DNA of 64,000 nt from Streptomyces sp. SID8374 (GCF_009865135.1 NZ_WWGH01000001.1:2356001-2420000); one strand, 5' to 3'. Shown: positions 30,737 through 40,591, numbered from the stretch's first letter. Notes: generated by a model not told the origin, from the sequence alone. Translations and numbers: made by a program.

Positions 30737-33736
30737 CTACAGGTCCGGGTTGGTCGTCAGGGCCACGTCGAAGACGTGCATGATGCCCCGGTCCGTGCCC
30801 TGCGGCAGGGTCACCGACTTCACGCGCTTCTTCCCGTCCAGCACCTGCGGGACCGTGCCGAAGACCACCGTGCGCGTCGTGTCCGACGTGCCGTTCACCT
30901 TGTTGCGGCCCTCCGTGACCACCAACGGGACGTTGCCGTAGAGGTAGTTGGTGCCGGGCGTCCAGTCGGTGAACTGCACCGCGACATTCTGCGCCGAGCC
31001 GTCCACGTACTCCACCGTCGCCAGGCCCTGCGAGGGGCCGTTGGTCGCCAGGCCGAGGAAGGAGATGCCCGTCGCCTTGGTCCCCTTGCCGTTCTTGCCG
31101 CCGAGGTCGATGCGCTGGCCGTGCGGGATCCAGTTGTCCGGCTGCCCCTCCTTCGTCCTCGGCCAGGTGAACGTGATCCCCGTGTCGCCCAGCGGCAGCT
31201 TCGCGCCGGGGGCCGCGCCCGCCGCCGTCAGCTTCTCGCGGGAGAGGGAGTTGTCGCTGAGGTCGAGGGAGCCCAGCTTGCCCTGGCCGTCGGGGGTGGA
31301 GCCGATGTTGTTGCGGGCGTCGGAGCCGTCGGTGTACGACGGGGGTACGTCCGCCGGCCCTGTGCCCCATGCCCCCGGGGCCTCGCCCATCGTGTACGTC
31401 AGTACGCCGCCCGCCCGCGCGAAGTCCTCGTTCAGCCAGGATTTCGTCGTGGCGCGGCCGTTGACCTTGAGCCCCGTCACATACGGCCTGTCCGACGCCG
31501 CCCCCTCCGCCTTGACCGTGATCCGGCGGTCGCTGTCCGCGCTGTCGATCACGATCCGGTCGAACATCGGCGAGCTGAGCACCAGGTTCGCCGTGCCGTA
31601 CACCGTGGGGTTCATCCCCAGGTTCGCCCATACGTACCAGGAGCTGAGCGACCCCAGGTCGTCGTTGCCCGGCAGGCCCGACGGGGTCGTGCCGTACATC
31701 TCGTCCGTCGCGCGGCGCAGCACCTCCGACGTGCGGTGCGGCTGCCGAAGCCAGTTGTAGACGTACGGCATCGAGAAGCTCGGCTGGTTGGAGAGGTAGG
31801 CGCCCGTGGTGTTGTAGACGCCGGCGTCCAGGGCCCTGGTGTGCTCGTCCAGGTCCCGCGTGACCGGTTCGATGCCTCCCCGCTCCTCGATCAGCGTTCC
31901 GACGTTCTGCGGGACCATCCAGCCGTACTGGTAGCCGGTCGCCTGCTCGAACTGGTTGCCGCGCTCACCGAGGTTGAAGGAGCGGTCGAAGCCGTTGCGG
32001 CCGCGCGGGCGGATGCGCTGTGTCTCCGGGTCGAGGAGGTTCTGCCAGTTCTGCGCCCGCGTCATGAACTGGTCGTACGACGCCTTCTCGCCGAGCCTGC
32101 CCGCCAGTTGGGCGATGGCGAAGTCGTCGATCGCGTACTCCAGCGTCTTGGACGTGGCCGAGTCGCCCTTGCCGTTGTCGATGAAACCGGCGCTGAAATA
32201 CTGCTGCGCGTGCGCCCGCTTCGTCGTGTCGGCGGGGAGCGACTGCGTCTTCCGCATCGACGCGAGCGCCGCCTTGCGGTCGTAGTCCACACTGCCGAAC
32301 GCGTCGATCGACGACAGCACCACCTGGAGCGAGTCCCCGCTCATCTTCTGCTGCGACTGGTTCAGGTGGGGCCAGTTGGGCCATGCGCCCGTCTGCTTCA
32401 CCAGGTCCACCAGCGACTGGTTGATGTCGTCCCCGACCTTCGGGAAGAGCAGGGCGATCAGCTGGGCCTGGCCCCGGTACATGTCCCAGCCCGCGTACGT
32501 GACGTAGTGGTGCCGGCCGGCAGAGACCTTACGGACCTTGCCGTCGTGGCCGGGGTACTGGCCGTTCACGTCGTCGGAGACGTTCGGGTGGAGGAGGGAG
32601 TGGTAGAGCGCGGTGTAGAACTTCACCCGTTCCGACTTGGTGCCGCCGGTCGCCTTCACCGTCGACAGCGCGTCCTTCCACGTCTGCGCCGTCGCCTTGC
32701 GCACCTGGTCGAAGGTGCGGCCGCCGGTCTCCTCCTCCGCGTTGCGGGCCGCGTTCGCCACGCTCACGTAGCTCAGCCCGGTCCGCGCGGTGACCGTCGC
32801 GCCCTTCGGGAAGACGAGGTACGCCCCCGAGCCGTGCTTGGCCTCGCCACCGCGCGCGGTCGCCGCGCCCGGGGTGACCGAGCCGCCCTGCCAGGTGCCG
32901 TACGAGGTGAACGCGCGGTCGAAGGTCGAGGAGAAGTAGGCCCGGTACCGGCCGCCCTCGTCGCACACCGACGCCGTCTCGACCCAGCCGCTGACCGTGC
33001 GGCCCTCGACCCTGACCTCGCTGTCGAAGACCCGGTTGTTGGAGCCCGCCACATCCAGGATCAGCGTGGAGGAGTCCTTGCGGGCCGGAAACTCGTACCG
33101 GTTGACGGCAGTTCGGGTGGTCGCGGTCAGCTCGGTCTCCACGCCGTTGCCGAGGCCGACCGTGTAGTGGCCGGGTGCCGCCGTCTCGTCGCGGTGGTCG
33201 AAGTCCAGGTAGTACGGGTCGATCTTCGTGCCGGGGCTGGTCGGCAGCGCGCCCCCGTCGAGAGGGCCCGTGTACGGCAGCACCGGGAAGTCGAAGGCGC
33301 TGAACCGGCCCTCGCAGCCGGTGCCGGAGAGCCGGGTCATCCCGAAGCCACGGATCTTGTCCGCGCTGTACTCGTATCCGCCCTTCTGGTCGCCGTCCGA
33401 GGAGCGGTACGTCGTCGGGCTGGACTGGACCATGCCGAACGGGGTCGTGGCTCCCGGCCAGGTGTTGCCGTACGCGCTGTTGCCCTTGTTCTGCTTCGGG
33501 TCCAACTCCGTCCCGATGAACGGGTCCACGGCGTCGTACGCACTGATCGTGGAGGCGCGCGCGGTGACGTCCGGAGACGGGGCGGTGACGGTGACGGTGA
33601 CGGCGGCCGTGGCCGGGGTCAGACCGGCGACCAGCGCGCCGGACGTGAGCGCGGCCGTGGCCACGGCGCGAAGCCGGGCCCGTCTCGTGCGCGGTGCCGG
33701 GCGTGCGGCGGGGGCGGTGGCGGTGGGTTCCCGCAT
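30737..33736 (-). CDS. Secreted GH92 alpha-mannosidase
   Basis: This 999-residue exported glycoside hydrolase resembles family 92, exo-acting alpha-mannosidases that trim fungal or plant mannans and N-glycans. An Arg-rich start followed by a hydrophobic Ala/Leu segment forms a signal peptide (cleavage likely near ATAA). The catalytic region has VDPFIGTELDPKQNKGNSAY, GNTWPGATTPFGMVQ, GYEYSADKIRGFGMTRLSGT (substrate loops), and GLPGNDDLGSLSSWYVWANL with the catalytic Glu/Asp region typical of GH92. A C-terminal beta domain follows; its final part resembles a carbohydrate-binding NPCBM-like or Ig-like module. ATG 33736 has GAGAGGA upstream. A perfect GACAACGTTGTC palindrome lies in its promoter. 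Confidence 0.85.
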   Translation of the reverse strand: MREPTATAPAARPAPRTRRARLRAVATAALTSGALVAGLTPATAAVTVTVTAPSPDVTARASTISAYDAVDPFIGTELDPKQNKGNSAYGNTWPGATTPFGMVQSSPTTYRSSDGDQKGGYEYSADKIRGFGMTRLSGTGCEGRFSAFDFPVLPYTGPLDGGALPTSPGTKIDPYYLDFDHRDETAAPGHYTVGLGNGVETELTATTRTAVNRYEFPARKDSSTLILDVAGSNNRVFDSEVRVEGRTVSGWVETASVCDEGGRYRAYFSSTFDRAFTSYGTWQGGSVTPGAATARGGEAKHGSGAYLVFPKGATVTARTGLSYVSVANAARNAEEETGGRTFDQVRKATAQTWKDALSTVKATGGTKSERVKFYTALYHSLLHPNVSDDVNGQYPGHDGKVRKVSAGRHHYVTYAGWDMYRGQAQLIALLFPKVGDDINQSLVDLVKQTGAWPNWPHLNQSQQKMSGDSLQVVLSSIDAFGSVDYDRKAALASMRKTQSLPADTTKRAHAQQYFSAGFIDNGKGDSATSKTLEYAIDDFAIAQLAGRLGEKASYDQFMTRAQNWQNLLDPETQRIRPRGRNGFDRSFNLGERGNQFEQATGYQYGWMVPQNVGTLIEERGGIEPVTRDLDEHTRALDAGVYNTTGAYLSNQPSFSMPYVYNWLRQPHRTSEVLRRATDEMYGTTPSGLPGNDDLGSLSSWYVWANLGMNPTVYGTANLVLSSPMFDRIVIDSADSDRRITVKAEGAASDRPYVTGLKVNGRATTKSWLNEDFARAGGVLTYTMGEAPGAWGTGPADVPPSYTDGSDARNNIGSTPDGQGKLGSLDLSDNSLSREKLTAAGAAPGAKLPLGDTGITFTWPRTKEGQPDNWIPHGQRIDLGGKNGKGTKATGISFLGLATNGPSQGLATVEYVDGSAQNVAVQFTDWTPGTNYLYGNVPLVVTEGRNKVNGTSDTTRTVVFGTVPQVLDGKKRVKSVTLPQGTDRGIMHVFDVALTTNPDL

Positions 33737-33821
33737 GGGCGGTCCTCTCGGGCAGGCGGTTAGAGGAGGGGAGGTGGGGCGTGGGGAGTCGGCCCGGGAA
33801 CGAGGGTCCGGTTGAACGAAT

Positions 33822-33833
33822 GACAACGTTGTC
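33822..33833. promoter_or_regulatory. Palindromic operator before the GH92 gene
   Basis: GACAACGTTGTC is a perfect 12-base palindrome about 86 bases upstream of the GH92 start. Its form fits LacI-family operators that control sugar-use genes in Streptomyces. No LacI gene is adjacent, so the regulator is unknown. Confidence 0.6.
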
Positions 33834-33932
33834 CGACCCCCGTCCGGGCGCGGGCACCACAGTGCTCGGCACAGTTTTCCCCTGGAGGGCCCCGATGGGA
33901 AGACCTGGCCAACAACGCCCGTCCCGAAGACG

Positions 33933-34385
33933 TCACCCGGAGGCGGCGGCCTCCGCCTCCGCGACCTGGCGGCTGTCGTACTCCGCGCGCGCCCTCGCGA
34001 TCTCCTGCTGGTGGCCCTCGGTCCAGTCGACCAGGGACCGGATCGTCGCGTGCAGGGTCGCGCCCATCGGCGTGAGCTCGTACTCCACGCGCGGCGGGAC
34101 GACCGGGTAGACCGTACGCCGCACCAGGCCGTCGCGTTCGAGCTGGCGCAGGGTCACCGTGAGCATCCGCTGGCTGATGCCGTCGATCAGGCGGCGCAGC
34201 TCGGAGAAGCGCAGCGTCCGGCGCTCCAGGTGCGCTATGGCGAGCAGCGACCACTTGTCCGCGACGCGGTCGAGGATCTGGCGCACCTCGCAGCCCTCGC
34301 GGACATCCCAGTTGCTGATGTCGAAGTCCTGCTCGACTCCGGTATCGCCGCAGTTACCCGGTGACTTCAAAGTGCCTTCTTCCAT
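33933..34385 (-). CDS. HxlR-family regulator
   Basis: This 150-residue winged-helix HxlR regulator contains DVREGCEVRQILDRVADKWS, with its conserved Cys, then FSELRRLIDGISQRMLTVTL, RQLERDGLVRRTVYPVVPPR and VEYELTPMGATLH. It is divergent from the drug-export-like MFS gene at 34563 and very likely represses it; HxlR regulators commonly sense reactive or aromatic compounds. ATG 34385 has a weak upstream purine stretch. A short Ala/Glu tail closes the protein. Confidence 0.85.
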   Translation of the reverse strand: MEEGTLKSPGNCGDTGVEQDFDISNWDVREGCEVRQILDRVADKWSLLAIAHLERRTLRFSELRRLIDGISQRMLTVTLRQLERDGLVRRTVYPVVPPRVEYELTPMGATLHATIRSLVDWTEGHQQEIARARAEYDSRQVAEAEAAASG

Positions 34386-34562
34386 GGTCCCTCAGCGTGC
34401 CGCATGCTTCGAGTGGTTACAAGAGGGAACCGACCAGCACTTCGGTAACTCTGCTTCCTTTCGCATGCATTGAGGACCTGCTCCCTCAAACCCCCTTCCA
34501 CGAACCGCCGTTGCGGTGGTTCGCCCTGCCCGTTCCCCGTTCCCCTCCCCAGGAGAAGCCCC

Positions 34563-36059
34563 GTGTCCACATCACCACCCCTTTCGAGCACCGGCACCTC
34601 CACCCGTATGACCGGGCGCGCGTGGGGCGTGCTGTTCGTGCTCTGCGGGGCGATCTTCCTCGAAGGCATCGACGTGGCCATGCCGAACGTGGCCATGCCC
34701 GCGATCCGCGCCGACCTGGGGCTCTCCACCGGCACCCTCCAGTGGGTGATGAGCGCGTACGTCCTCGGCTACGGCGGCTTCATGCTGCTGGGCGGACGGG
34801 CGGCCGACCTGTTCGAGCGGCGGCGGATGTTCCTCCTCTGGCTCGTGGTCTTCCTGCTCTTCTCCGGACTCGGCGGGCTGGCCGCCGAAGGGTGGATGCT
34901 GATCCTCGCCCGGTTCGTGACGGGTGTCTCCGCCGCCTTCATGACTCCGGCCGGCCTGTCGATCATCACCACCGGCTTTCCGGAGGGGCCGCAGCGCAAC
35001 AAGGCCCTGCTCGTCCACTCCGGCACCGCGGCGGGCGGTTTCTCCATCGGCCTGGTCGTCGGCGGGCTGCTCTCCGCCGTCGACTGGCGCTGGGTGTTCT
35101 TCGCCCCGGTCATCCTCTCCGCCCTCATCCTTCTCGCCGCGCTGCGGCTCGTCCCGAAGTCGCCGCGCCCTGACCGCACCGGGCAGGGCGTCGACCTGGC
35201 GGGAGCGGTCACCGTCACCGGCGGGATCCTGCTCCTCGTCCTCGGCGTGGAGCGGGTCACGCACGCCTCGGCCGCCTGGACGACCGGCACGATCGGTACC
35301 GCGCTCCTGCTCTTCCTCGCGTTCGCCCTCATCGAACGCCGCTCGGCCTCGCCCCTGGTACGCCTGGGCCTCTTCCGTAACGGGCCGCTGGTCCGCGCCA
35401 ATGTGTCGGGGCTGCTCTTCGCCGCGGGCTTCTTCGGGTTCCAGTTCATCGCCGTGCTCTATCTCCAGGAGCTGCGGGGCTGGTCGCCCCTCCGGACGAG
35501 CCTCGCCTTGATCGTCATCGGCCTGGACGCGGTCCTGTCCCCGCTCCTCACCCCGAAGCTGGTGGCCCGGTTCGGCAACGCACGCGTCATCTTCGGCGGG
35601 CTGCTCCTCGCCTCCCTGGCGTACGCGCTGTTCCTGCCGCTCACCGCCGACTGGGCCTATCTCGCGATGCTCCCGAGCCTGGTCCTGCTCGGCGTGGCCT
35701 TCTCGCTGGCGTACGGTCCGCTGACGATCACGGCCACCGACGGCATCGCGGAGGCCGAACAGGGCGTCGCGGGCGGGCTGCTCCACACCTCCTTCCAGTT
35801 CGGCGCCGCGCTCGGCCTGTCCTCCGTCGCCGCCGTCAACATCGCGGCCACCGACGGGACTTCGGCGGCCGCCCTCCTCGACGGCTACCGGGCGGCGCTC
35901 GTCGTCCCGCTGGCCGCCGCCCTGACCGCCACCGCCGTCGGCGCCTTCGGGCTGCGCCGCCGGGCCGGAAGGCCGAATGCGGGGCCCGGCGACCCGTCCC
36001 GCGCCGCCCCGGAATCCGTTCGACAATCCGACCTGCCCTCCGGCAAAGTCCCTGCATGA
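34563..36059 (+). CDS. MFS drug/H+ antiporter (DHA2, 14-helix type)
   Basis: This 498-residue membrane exporter resembles the 14-helix DHA2 drug:H+ antiporters. Visible motifs are LFVLCGAIFLEGIDVAMPNV (first helix with the Asp of the DHA2 motif), FMLLGGRAADLFERRRM (the conserved intracellular loop), and TPAGLSIITTGFPEG and SIGLVVGGLLSAVDWRWVFF near helices 5-6. GTG 34563 is preferred, with AGGAGA about 7 bases upstream. The next gene, a GNAT acetyltransferase, overlaps it by four bases (ATGA). The divergent HxlR gene probably controls both. The exported compound is unknown. Confidence 0.85.
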   Translation: MSTSPPLSSTGTSTRMTGRAWGVLFVLCGAIFLEGIDVAMPNVAMPAIRADLGLSTGTLQWVMSAYVLGYGGFMLLGGRAADLFERRRMFLLWLVVFLLFSGLGGLAAEGWMLILARFVTGVSAAFMTPAGLSIITTGFPEGPQRNKALLVHSGTAAGGFSIGLVVGGLLSAVDWRWVFFAPVILSALILLAALRLVPKSPRPDRTGQGVDLAGAVTVTGGILLLVLGVERVTHASAAWTTGTIGTALLLFLAFALIERRSASPLVRLGLFRNGPLVRANVSGLLFAAGFFGFQFIAVLYLQELRGWSPLRTSLALIVIGLDAVLSPLLTPKLVARFGNARVIFGGLLLASLAYALFLPLTADWAYLAMLPSLVLLGVAFSLAYGPLTITATDGIAEAEQGVAGGLLHTSFQFGAALGLSSVAAVNIAATDGTSAAALLDGYRAALVVPLAAALTATAVGAFGLRRRAGRPNAGPGDPSRAAPESVRQSDLPSGKVPA

Positions 36060-36697
36060 ACCACCGACACTGGCCCCTCCACGGCCTCCGGATCCGTACC
36101 CCCCGCCTCGAACTGCGCCTGCCCGACGGGGACCTCCTCGACGAGCTGGCCTCGGTCGGGGCGGGCGGGGTGCACACCCCGGACCGGATGCCGTTCCTCG
36201 TACCGTGGACCGACGGCGAGCCCGACGAGGTCGGCCGGGCCACCTACCAGCACGTGCTGGGCACCATCGCCGGGTGGACGGTCCAGGAGTGGCACCTCTC
36301 CCTGGCCGTCCTCCACGAGGGCAAGGTCGTGGGGCGGCAGGACGTGATGGGCCAGGAGTTCGGCGTACGGCGCGAAGTGGTGACCGGGTCGTGGCTCGGC
36401 CTCCCCCACCAGGGGCAGGGCATCGGCACGGAGATGCGGGCCGCCGCCCTCCATCTGGCCTTCGAGGGGCTCGGCGCCCGGTACGCCGTCTCCGAGGCCA
36501 GGACGGACAACGCCCGTTCGCTCGGCGTCTCGCGGCGGCTCGGGTACGAGCCCGACGGCCTCCAGGTCCAGGTGGTCCGCGGGGAGGCCGCCACCTTTCA
36601 GCGGCTGCGGCTGGACCGGGCCGGGTGGGAGAAGCACCGCAGTGTCGACGTCACCGTGGAGGGCCTCGACGCCTGCCGGGCCGACTTCGGGGCGTAG
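36056..36697 (+). CDS. GNAT-family N-acetyltransferase
   Basis: This 213-residue acetyltransferase of the RimJ/RimL-like GNAT group has RTPRLELRLPDGDL at the start, the acetyl-CoA-binding GSWLGLPHQGQGIGTEMRAA (about residue 120) and the SEARTDNARSLGVSRRLGYE strand. It probably acetylates a small molecule or a protein N-terminus. It overlaps the MFS gene by four bases, which suggests a role in modifying the compound that the exporter removes or in resistance (inference). A 14-base-pair terminator follows at 36724-36761. Confidence 0.85.
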   Translation: MNHRHWPLHGLRIRTPRLELRLPDGDLLDELASVGAGGVHTPDRMPFLVPWTDGEPDEVGRATYQHVLGTIAGWTVQEWHLSLAVLHEGKVVGRQDVMGQEFGVRREVVTGSWLGLPHQGQGIGTEMRAAALHLAFEGLGARYAVSEARTDNARSLGVSRRLGYEPDGLQVQVVRGEAATFQRLRLDRAGWEKHRSVDVTVEGLDACRADFGA

Positions 36698-36723
36698 AAC
36701 CGGCGGGGGCGGGGCTCCGCAAG

Positions 36724-36761
36724 GGCGGGGCCGGGGGTGAGGCGCTGCCCCCGGCCCCGCC
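36724..36761. terminator. Terminator after the GNAT gene
   Basis: GGCGGGGCCGGGGG (36724-36737) pairs with CCCCCGGCCCCGCC (36748-36761) around a 10-base loop, just before the iron box of the next transcript. Confidence 0.7.
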
Positions 36762-36781
36762 CGACACCGTGACCGCCTAGC

Positions 36782-36798
36782 AAGGTTAGGCTAACCTT
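36782..36798. promoter_or_regulatory. Iron box upstream of desF
   Basis: AAGGTTAGGCTAACCTT is a perfect palindrome centred at 36790 and matches the Streptomyces iron box TTAGGTTAGGCTAACCTAA bound by the Fe-dependent repressor DmdR1 (IdeR/DtxR family). It lies 71 bases before the siderophore-interacting protein gene, so that gene should be repressed when iron is plentiful. Confidence 0.85.
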
Positions 36799-36868
36799 CC
36801 TTCGGACTGCCCTCGCCGGAGCCGGGCCCGTCCGCCCGTCGCTCCTGCCCGTTCCGGAGGAGCCCTCG

Positions 36869-37732
36869 TTGACGACGACTGCCGCCGTTCCCCAAGTAGC
36901 CCCGTTCCGGTTCTTCGACCTGACCGTTCTACGGGTCAGGCGGCTCGGCCCCTCCATGCTCCGGATCACCCTGGGCGGGCCCGGGGCCGAGGGGTTCCGG
37001 GCCGGGGGGCGTGACCAGAGCCTGTCGATCTTCCTGCCGCACCCGGGGCAGAGCGAGGCCGTGGTGCCGGAGGGTGAGGACGGGGCCTGGTACCCGAAAT
37101 GGCGGGCGCTGCCCGAGGACGTACGGGCGGTGATGCGGTCGTACACCGTGCGGGCCCAGCGCGTGAAGGCCGACGGCTCCACCGAGGTGGACATCGACTT
37201 CGCCCTCCACGGTGACGGCGGTCCGGCCTCCCGGTGGGCGCTCACGGCCGCGGCGGGCGACCGGCTCAAGGTGCTGGGGCCCGCCGTCGAGGACAACACC
37301 TCCGTACGGTTCCGGCCGCCGGCGGACACCGACTGGGTCCTCATCTGGGCCGACGAGACGGCCCTGCCGGCCGCGTCCGCCGCCCTGGAGTGGCTGCCCC
37401 CGGGCACGCCCGCCCGGGTCTGGCTGGAGGTGCCGAAGACGGAGGACCGGCAGGCCCTCAACACCGCCGCCAAGGCCCGGATCAGCTGGCTCGTCCGGAG
37501 CGAGGGCGCCCTGCCCGCCGTGGAGGCCGTGCGCGGTGCCGAGCTGCCCGAGGGCACCCCGTACGTCTGGATCGCGGGCGAGTCCTCCGAGGTGCGGGCG
37601 CTCCGCCGCCACCTGGTCCAGGAGCGCGGCTTCGACCGCAAGCGGGTCACCTTCGTCGGGTACTGGCGGCGCGGGCTCAGCGAGGAGCAGCTGCGGGCCG
37701 AGGCGATCGCGCGGGCCGGGGCCGAGGAGTAG
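36869..37732 (+). CDS. desF: Siderophore-interacting protein (ferric-siderophore reductase)
   Basis: This 287-residue cytoplasmic flavin reductase of the SIP family releases iron from imported ferrioxamine. It has the FAD-binding RVRRLGPSMLRITLGG and RSYTVRAQRV (FAD isoalloxazine site), VDIDFALHGDGGPASRWA, and the C-terminal YVWIAGESSEVRALRRHLV nucleotide-binding strand with GYWRRG. The start is TTG 36869, with GGAGGAG upstream; no in-frame ATG is close. It sits just before desA, under its own iron box. In the S. coelicolor des locus the siderophore-binding lipoprotein DesE is next to this gene; here the neighbour is the MFS/GNAT pair. Confidence 0.9.
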   Translation: MTTTAAVPQVAPFRFFDLTVLRVRRLGPSMLRITLGGPGAEGFRAGGRDQSLSIFLPHPGQSEAVVPEGEDGAWYPKWRALPEDVRAVMRSYTVRAQRVKADGSTEVDIDFALHGDGGPASRWALTAAAGDRLKVLGPAVEDNTSVRFRPPADTDWVLIWADETALPAASAALEWLPPGTPARVWLEVPKTEDRQALNTAAKARISWLVRSEGALPAVEAVRGAELPEGTPYVWIAGESSEVRALRRHLVQERGFDRKRVTFVGYWRRGLSEEQLRAEAIARAGAEE

Positions 37733-37758
37733 CCCCCCAGGCGCGGGCGCCGGGGGGC
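37732..37758. terminator. Hairpin after desF
   Basis: GCCCCCC plus GGCGC pairs with GCGCC plus GGGGGGC (37732-37758), with one bulged A. It overlaps the desF stop codon and precedes the desA iron box. Confidence 0.6.
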
Positions 37759-37779
37759 GGGGGGCAACCGGTGATCGAG

Positions 37780-37798
37780 TTAGGTTAGGCTAACCTCA
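37780..37798. promoter_or_regulatory. Iron box upstream of desA
   Basis: TTAGGTTAGGCTAACCTCA is a near-perfect 19-base iron box (AGGTTAG-G-CTAACCT core centred at 37789). It lies about 85 bases before desA and should bind the Fe-repressor DmdR1, switching on desABCD when iron is scarce. Confidence 0.9.
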
Positions 37799-37881
37799 CT
37801 TCGACATCGCGTCCCTCGTCCCCCCTTTTTTCCTGCCCGGAGGGACGCGATGAAGTTCCCCTCACCCGGGAGGACCCCTTC

Positions 37882-39330
37882 ATGCGTTCGCACCTGCTCA
37901 ACAACACGACTGCGGAGCACTACCGGCGTACCGTCACCGCAGGAGTGGAACGGGTCGCGGCCAAACTCGCCGCCACCGAGCGTCCCTTCAGCGGGGTCGG
38001 TGTCGACGAGCTCTCCACCGTCGTCGACGCGATCGACCTCGACCGGCCGCTGGGCGACGCCACCGCCGCCCTAGACGAGCTCGGCGAGGTCTACCTCCGC
38101 GACGCCGTCTACTTCCACCACCCCCGCTACCTGGGCCACCTCAACTGCCCAGTCGTCATCCCCGCCGTCCTCGGCGAGGCGGTGCTCTCCGCCGTCAACT
38201 CCTCCCTGGACACCTGGGACCAGAGCGCGGGCGGCACCCTCATAGAGCGCCGGCTGATCGACTGGACCACCGAGCGGATCGGCTTCGGACCGGCCGCCGA
38301 CGGCATCTTCACCAGCGGCGGTACGCAGTCCAACCTCCAGGCCCTGCTGCTGGCCCGCGAGGAGGCGAAGATCCGGCCCGAGCACTACACCCGGTTGCGG
38401 ATCTTCACCTCCGAGTGCAGCCACTTCAGCGTGCAGAAGTCCGCCAAACTGCTCGGCCTCGGCCCGGACGCGGTCGTCGCGATCCCCGTCGACAGCAACA
38501 AGCGCATGCAGGCCGTGGCCCTCGCCCACGCCCTGGAGAGTTGCGTCGCCGAAGGCTCCGTGCCCATGGCCGTCGTCGCGACCGCCGGGACCACGGACTT
38601 CGGCTCCATCGACCCGCTGCCCGAGATCGCCGCGCTCTGCGAGCAGTTCGCCACCTGGATGCACGTCGACGCCGCGTACGGCTGCGGGCTGCTGGCATCA
38701 CGCGCGCGGCGCGGGCTCCTCGAAGGCATCGCGCACGCCGATTCGGTCACCGTGGACTACCACAAGTCCTTCTTCCAGCCCGTGAGTTCGTCGGCGATCC
38801 TGGTCCGCGACCGGGCGACCCTGCGCCACGCCACGTACCACGCGGAGTATCTGAACCCGCGCCGGATGGCCGAGGAGCGGATACCCAACCAGGTCGACAA
38901 GTCCCTCCAGACAACCCGCCGGTTCGACGCGCTCAAGCTGTGGATGACGCTGCGCGTGATGGGCGCCGACGGTATCGGCGAGCTGTTCGACGAGGTCTGC
39001 GACCTGGCCGCCGAAGGATGGAAGCTGCTCGCCGCCGACCCGCGCTTCGACGTGGTGGTCCAGCCGCAGCTCTCCACGCTCGTCTTCCGCTACATCCCCT
39101 CCGGTGTCACCTCCCCGGACGACATCGACCGCGCCAACCTCTACGCCCGCAAGGCGCTGTTCGCCTCCGGCGAGGCGATCGTCGCGGGCACCAAGGTCGG
39201 CGCCCGCCAGTACCTGAAGTTCACCCTGCTCAACCCCGAAACGACCGTGGACGACATCGCCGCGGTCCTCGACCTGATCTCCGGCCACGCCGAGAAGTAC
39301 CTGGGAGACTCCCTTGACCGCGCTTCCTGA
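37882..39330 (+). CDS. desA: Lysine decarboxylase of desferrioxamine synthesis
   Basis: This 482-residue PLP enzyme makes cadaverine from lysine, the first step of desferrioxamine synthesis. It is a group II decarboxylase. [20 protein letters not shown] holds the cofactor site, HVDAAYGCG is typical of the PLP Asp region, and the Lys in DYHKSFFQP is the PLP-binding residue. The N-terminal half has the family's [16 protein letters not shown] 37882 has GGGAGGA just upstream. desB begins inside its last 17 bases. An iron box (37780-37798) precedes the operon desABCD. Confidence 0.95.
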   Translation: MRSHLLNNTTAEHYRRTVTAGVERVAAKLAATERPFSGVGVDELSTVVDAIDLDRPLGDATAALDELGEVYLRDAVYFHHPRYLGHLNCPVVIPAVLGEAVLSAVNSSLDTWDQSAGGTLIERRLIDWTTERIGFGPAADGIFTSGGTQSNLQALLLAREEAKIRPEHYTRLRIFTSECSHFSVQKSAKLLGLGPDAVVAIPVDSNKRMQAVALAHALESCVAEGSVPMAVVATAGTTDFGSIDPLPEIAALCEQFATWMHVDAAYGCGLLASRARRGLLEGIAHADSVTVDYHKSFFQPVSSSAILVRDRATLRHATYHAEYLNPRRMAEERIPNQVDKSLQTTRRFDALKLWMTLRVMGADGIGELFDEVCDLAAEGWKLLAADPRFDVVVQPQLSTLVFRYIPSGVTSPDDIDRANLYARKALFASGEAIVAGTKVGARQYLKFTLLNPETTVDDIAAVLDLISGHAEKYLGDSLDRAS

Positions 39331-40591
39331 CCCCCACGACTTCATCGGGATCGGGCTCGGCCCGTTCAATCTCGGACTGGCCTGTCTGACCGAGCCGATC
39401 GGCGAACTGAACGGTGTCTTCCTGGAGTCCAAGCCGGACTTCGAGTGGCACTCCGGGATGTTCCTCGAAGGGGCGCATCTCCAGACGCCGTTCATGTCGG
39501 ACCTGGTCACCATGGCCGACCCGACCTCGCCGTACTCGTTCCTCAACTACCTCAAAGAGCGCGGCAGGCTCTACTCGTTCTACATCCGGGAGAACTTCTA
39601 CCCGCTGCGGACCGAGTACAACGACTACTGCCGCTGGGCCGCCGCCAAACTGAGCAGCATCCGGTTCAACGAGACCGTCGAGGCGGTGACGTACGACGAG
39701 GGCAGCGAGCTCTACACCGTGACGACCGCCGCCGGGACCGTCCTGCGCTCCCGCCATCTGGTCCTCGGCACCGGAACCCCGCCGTACATCCCCGAGGCGT
39801 GCCACGGCCTCGGCGGCGACTTCCTGCACAACTCCCGTTATCTGGAGGGGAAAGCCGAGCTCCAGAAGAAGAAGTCGATCACCCTGGTCGGCAGCGGGCA
39901 GAGCGCGGCGGAGATCTACTACGACCTGCTCTCCGAGATCGACACGTACGGCTACCGGCTCAACTGGGTCACCCGCTCCCCCCGGTTCTTCCCGCTGGAG
40001 TACACCAAGCTGACGCTGGAGATGACCTCCCCGGAGTACATCGACTACTTCCACGCGCTGCCCGAGGAGACCCGCTACCGGCTGGAGACCGGGCAGAAGG
40101 GGCTGTTCAAGGGCATCGACGGGGAGCTGATCGACGCGATCTTCGACCTGCTCTACCAGAAGAACCTGCCCGGCCCGGTCCCGACCCGGCTGCTCACCAA
40201 CTCGGCGCTGATCAGCGCGCGTTACGACGAGGAGGGCGGCGCGTACAGCCTGGGGCTGCGCCAGGAGGAGCAGGGCAAGGAGTACGAGCTCACCACCGAG
40301 GGGCTCATCCTCGCCACCGGCTACCGCTACGAGGCGCCCGCCTTCCTGGCGCCCGTCCAGGGCCGGCTGCGCCACGACAGCCGGGGCCGCTTCGACGTGG
40401 CCCGCAACTACAGCATCGACACCACCGGGCGCGGGATCTTCCTCCAGAACGCCGGGGTGCACACCCACTCGATCACCTCGCCCGACCTGGGCATGGGCGC
40501 CTACCGCAACGCGTACATCATCGGCGAGCTGCTCGGCCGTGAGCACTACCCGGTCGAGAAGTCCATCGCCTTCCAGGAGTTCGCGATATGA
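39314..40591 (+). CDS. desB: Cadaverine N-monooxygenase
   Basis: This 425-residue FAD/NADPH N-hydroxylase of the lysine/ornithine monooxygenase family converts cadaverine to N-hydroxycadaverine. It has [14 protein letters not shown] (FAD), [17 protein letters not shown] (NADPH) and the C-terminal [12 protein letters not shown]. The start is TTG 39314, which overlaps the end of desA by 17 bases; GGGAG within desA serves as ribosome binding site. No ATG is available near the N-terminal FAD motif. Its stop overlaps the desC start (ATGA). Confidence 0.95.
   Translation: MTALPDPHDFIGIGLGPFNLGLACLTEPIGELNGVFLESKPDFEWHSGMFLEGAHLQTPFMSDLVTMADPTSPYSFLNYLKERGRLYSFYIRENFYPLRTEYNDYCRWAAAKLSSIRFNETVEAVTYDEGSELYTVTTAAGTVLRSRHLVLGTGTPPYIPEACHGLGGDFLHNSRYLEGKAELQKKKSITLVGSGQSAAEIYYDLLSEIDTYGYRLNWVTRSPRFFPLEYTKLTLEMTSPEYIDYFHALPEETRYRLETGQKGLFKGIDGELIDAIFDLLYQKNLPGPVPTRLLTNSALISARYDEEGGAYSLGLRQEEQGKEYELTTEGLILATGYRYEAPAFLAPVQGRLRHDSRGRFDVARNYSIDTTGRGIFLQNAGVHTHSITSPDLGMGAYRNAYIIGELLGREHYPVEKSIAFQEFAI

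Noticed and set aside
29816-33763. Long plus-strand frame opposite the GH92 gene
   Set aside because: Arg/Val/Gly-rich shadow; the minus strand has a full GH92 sequence and signal peptide.
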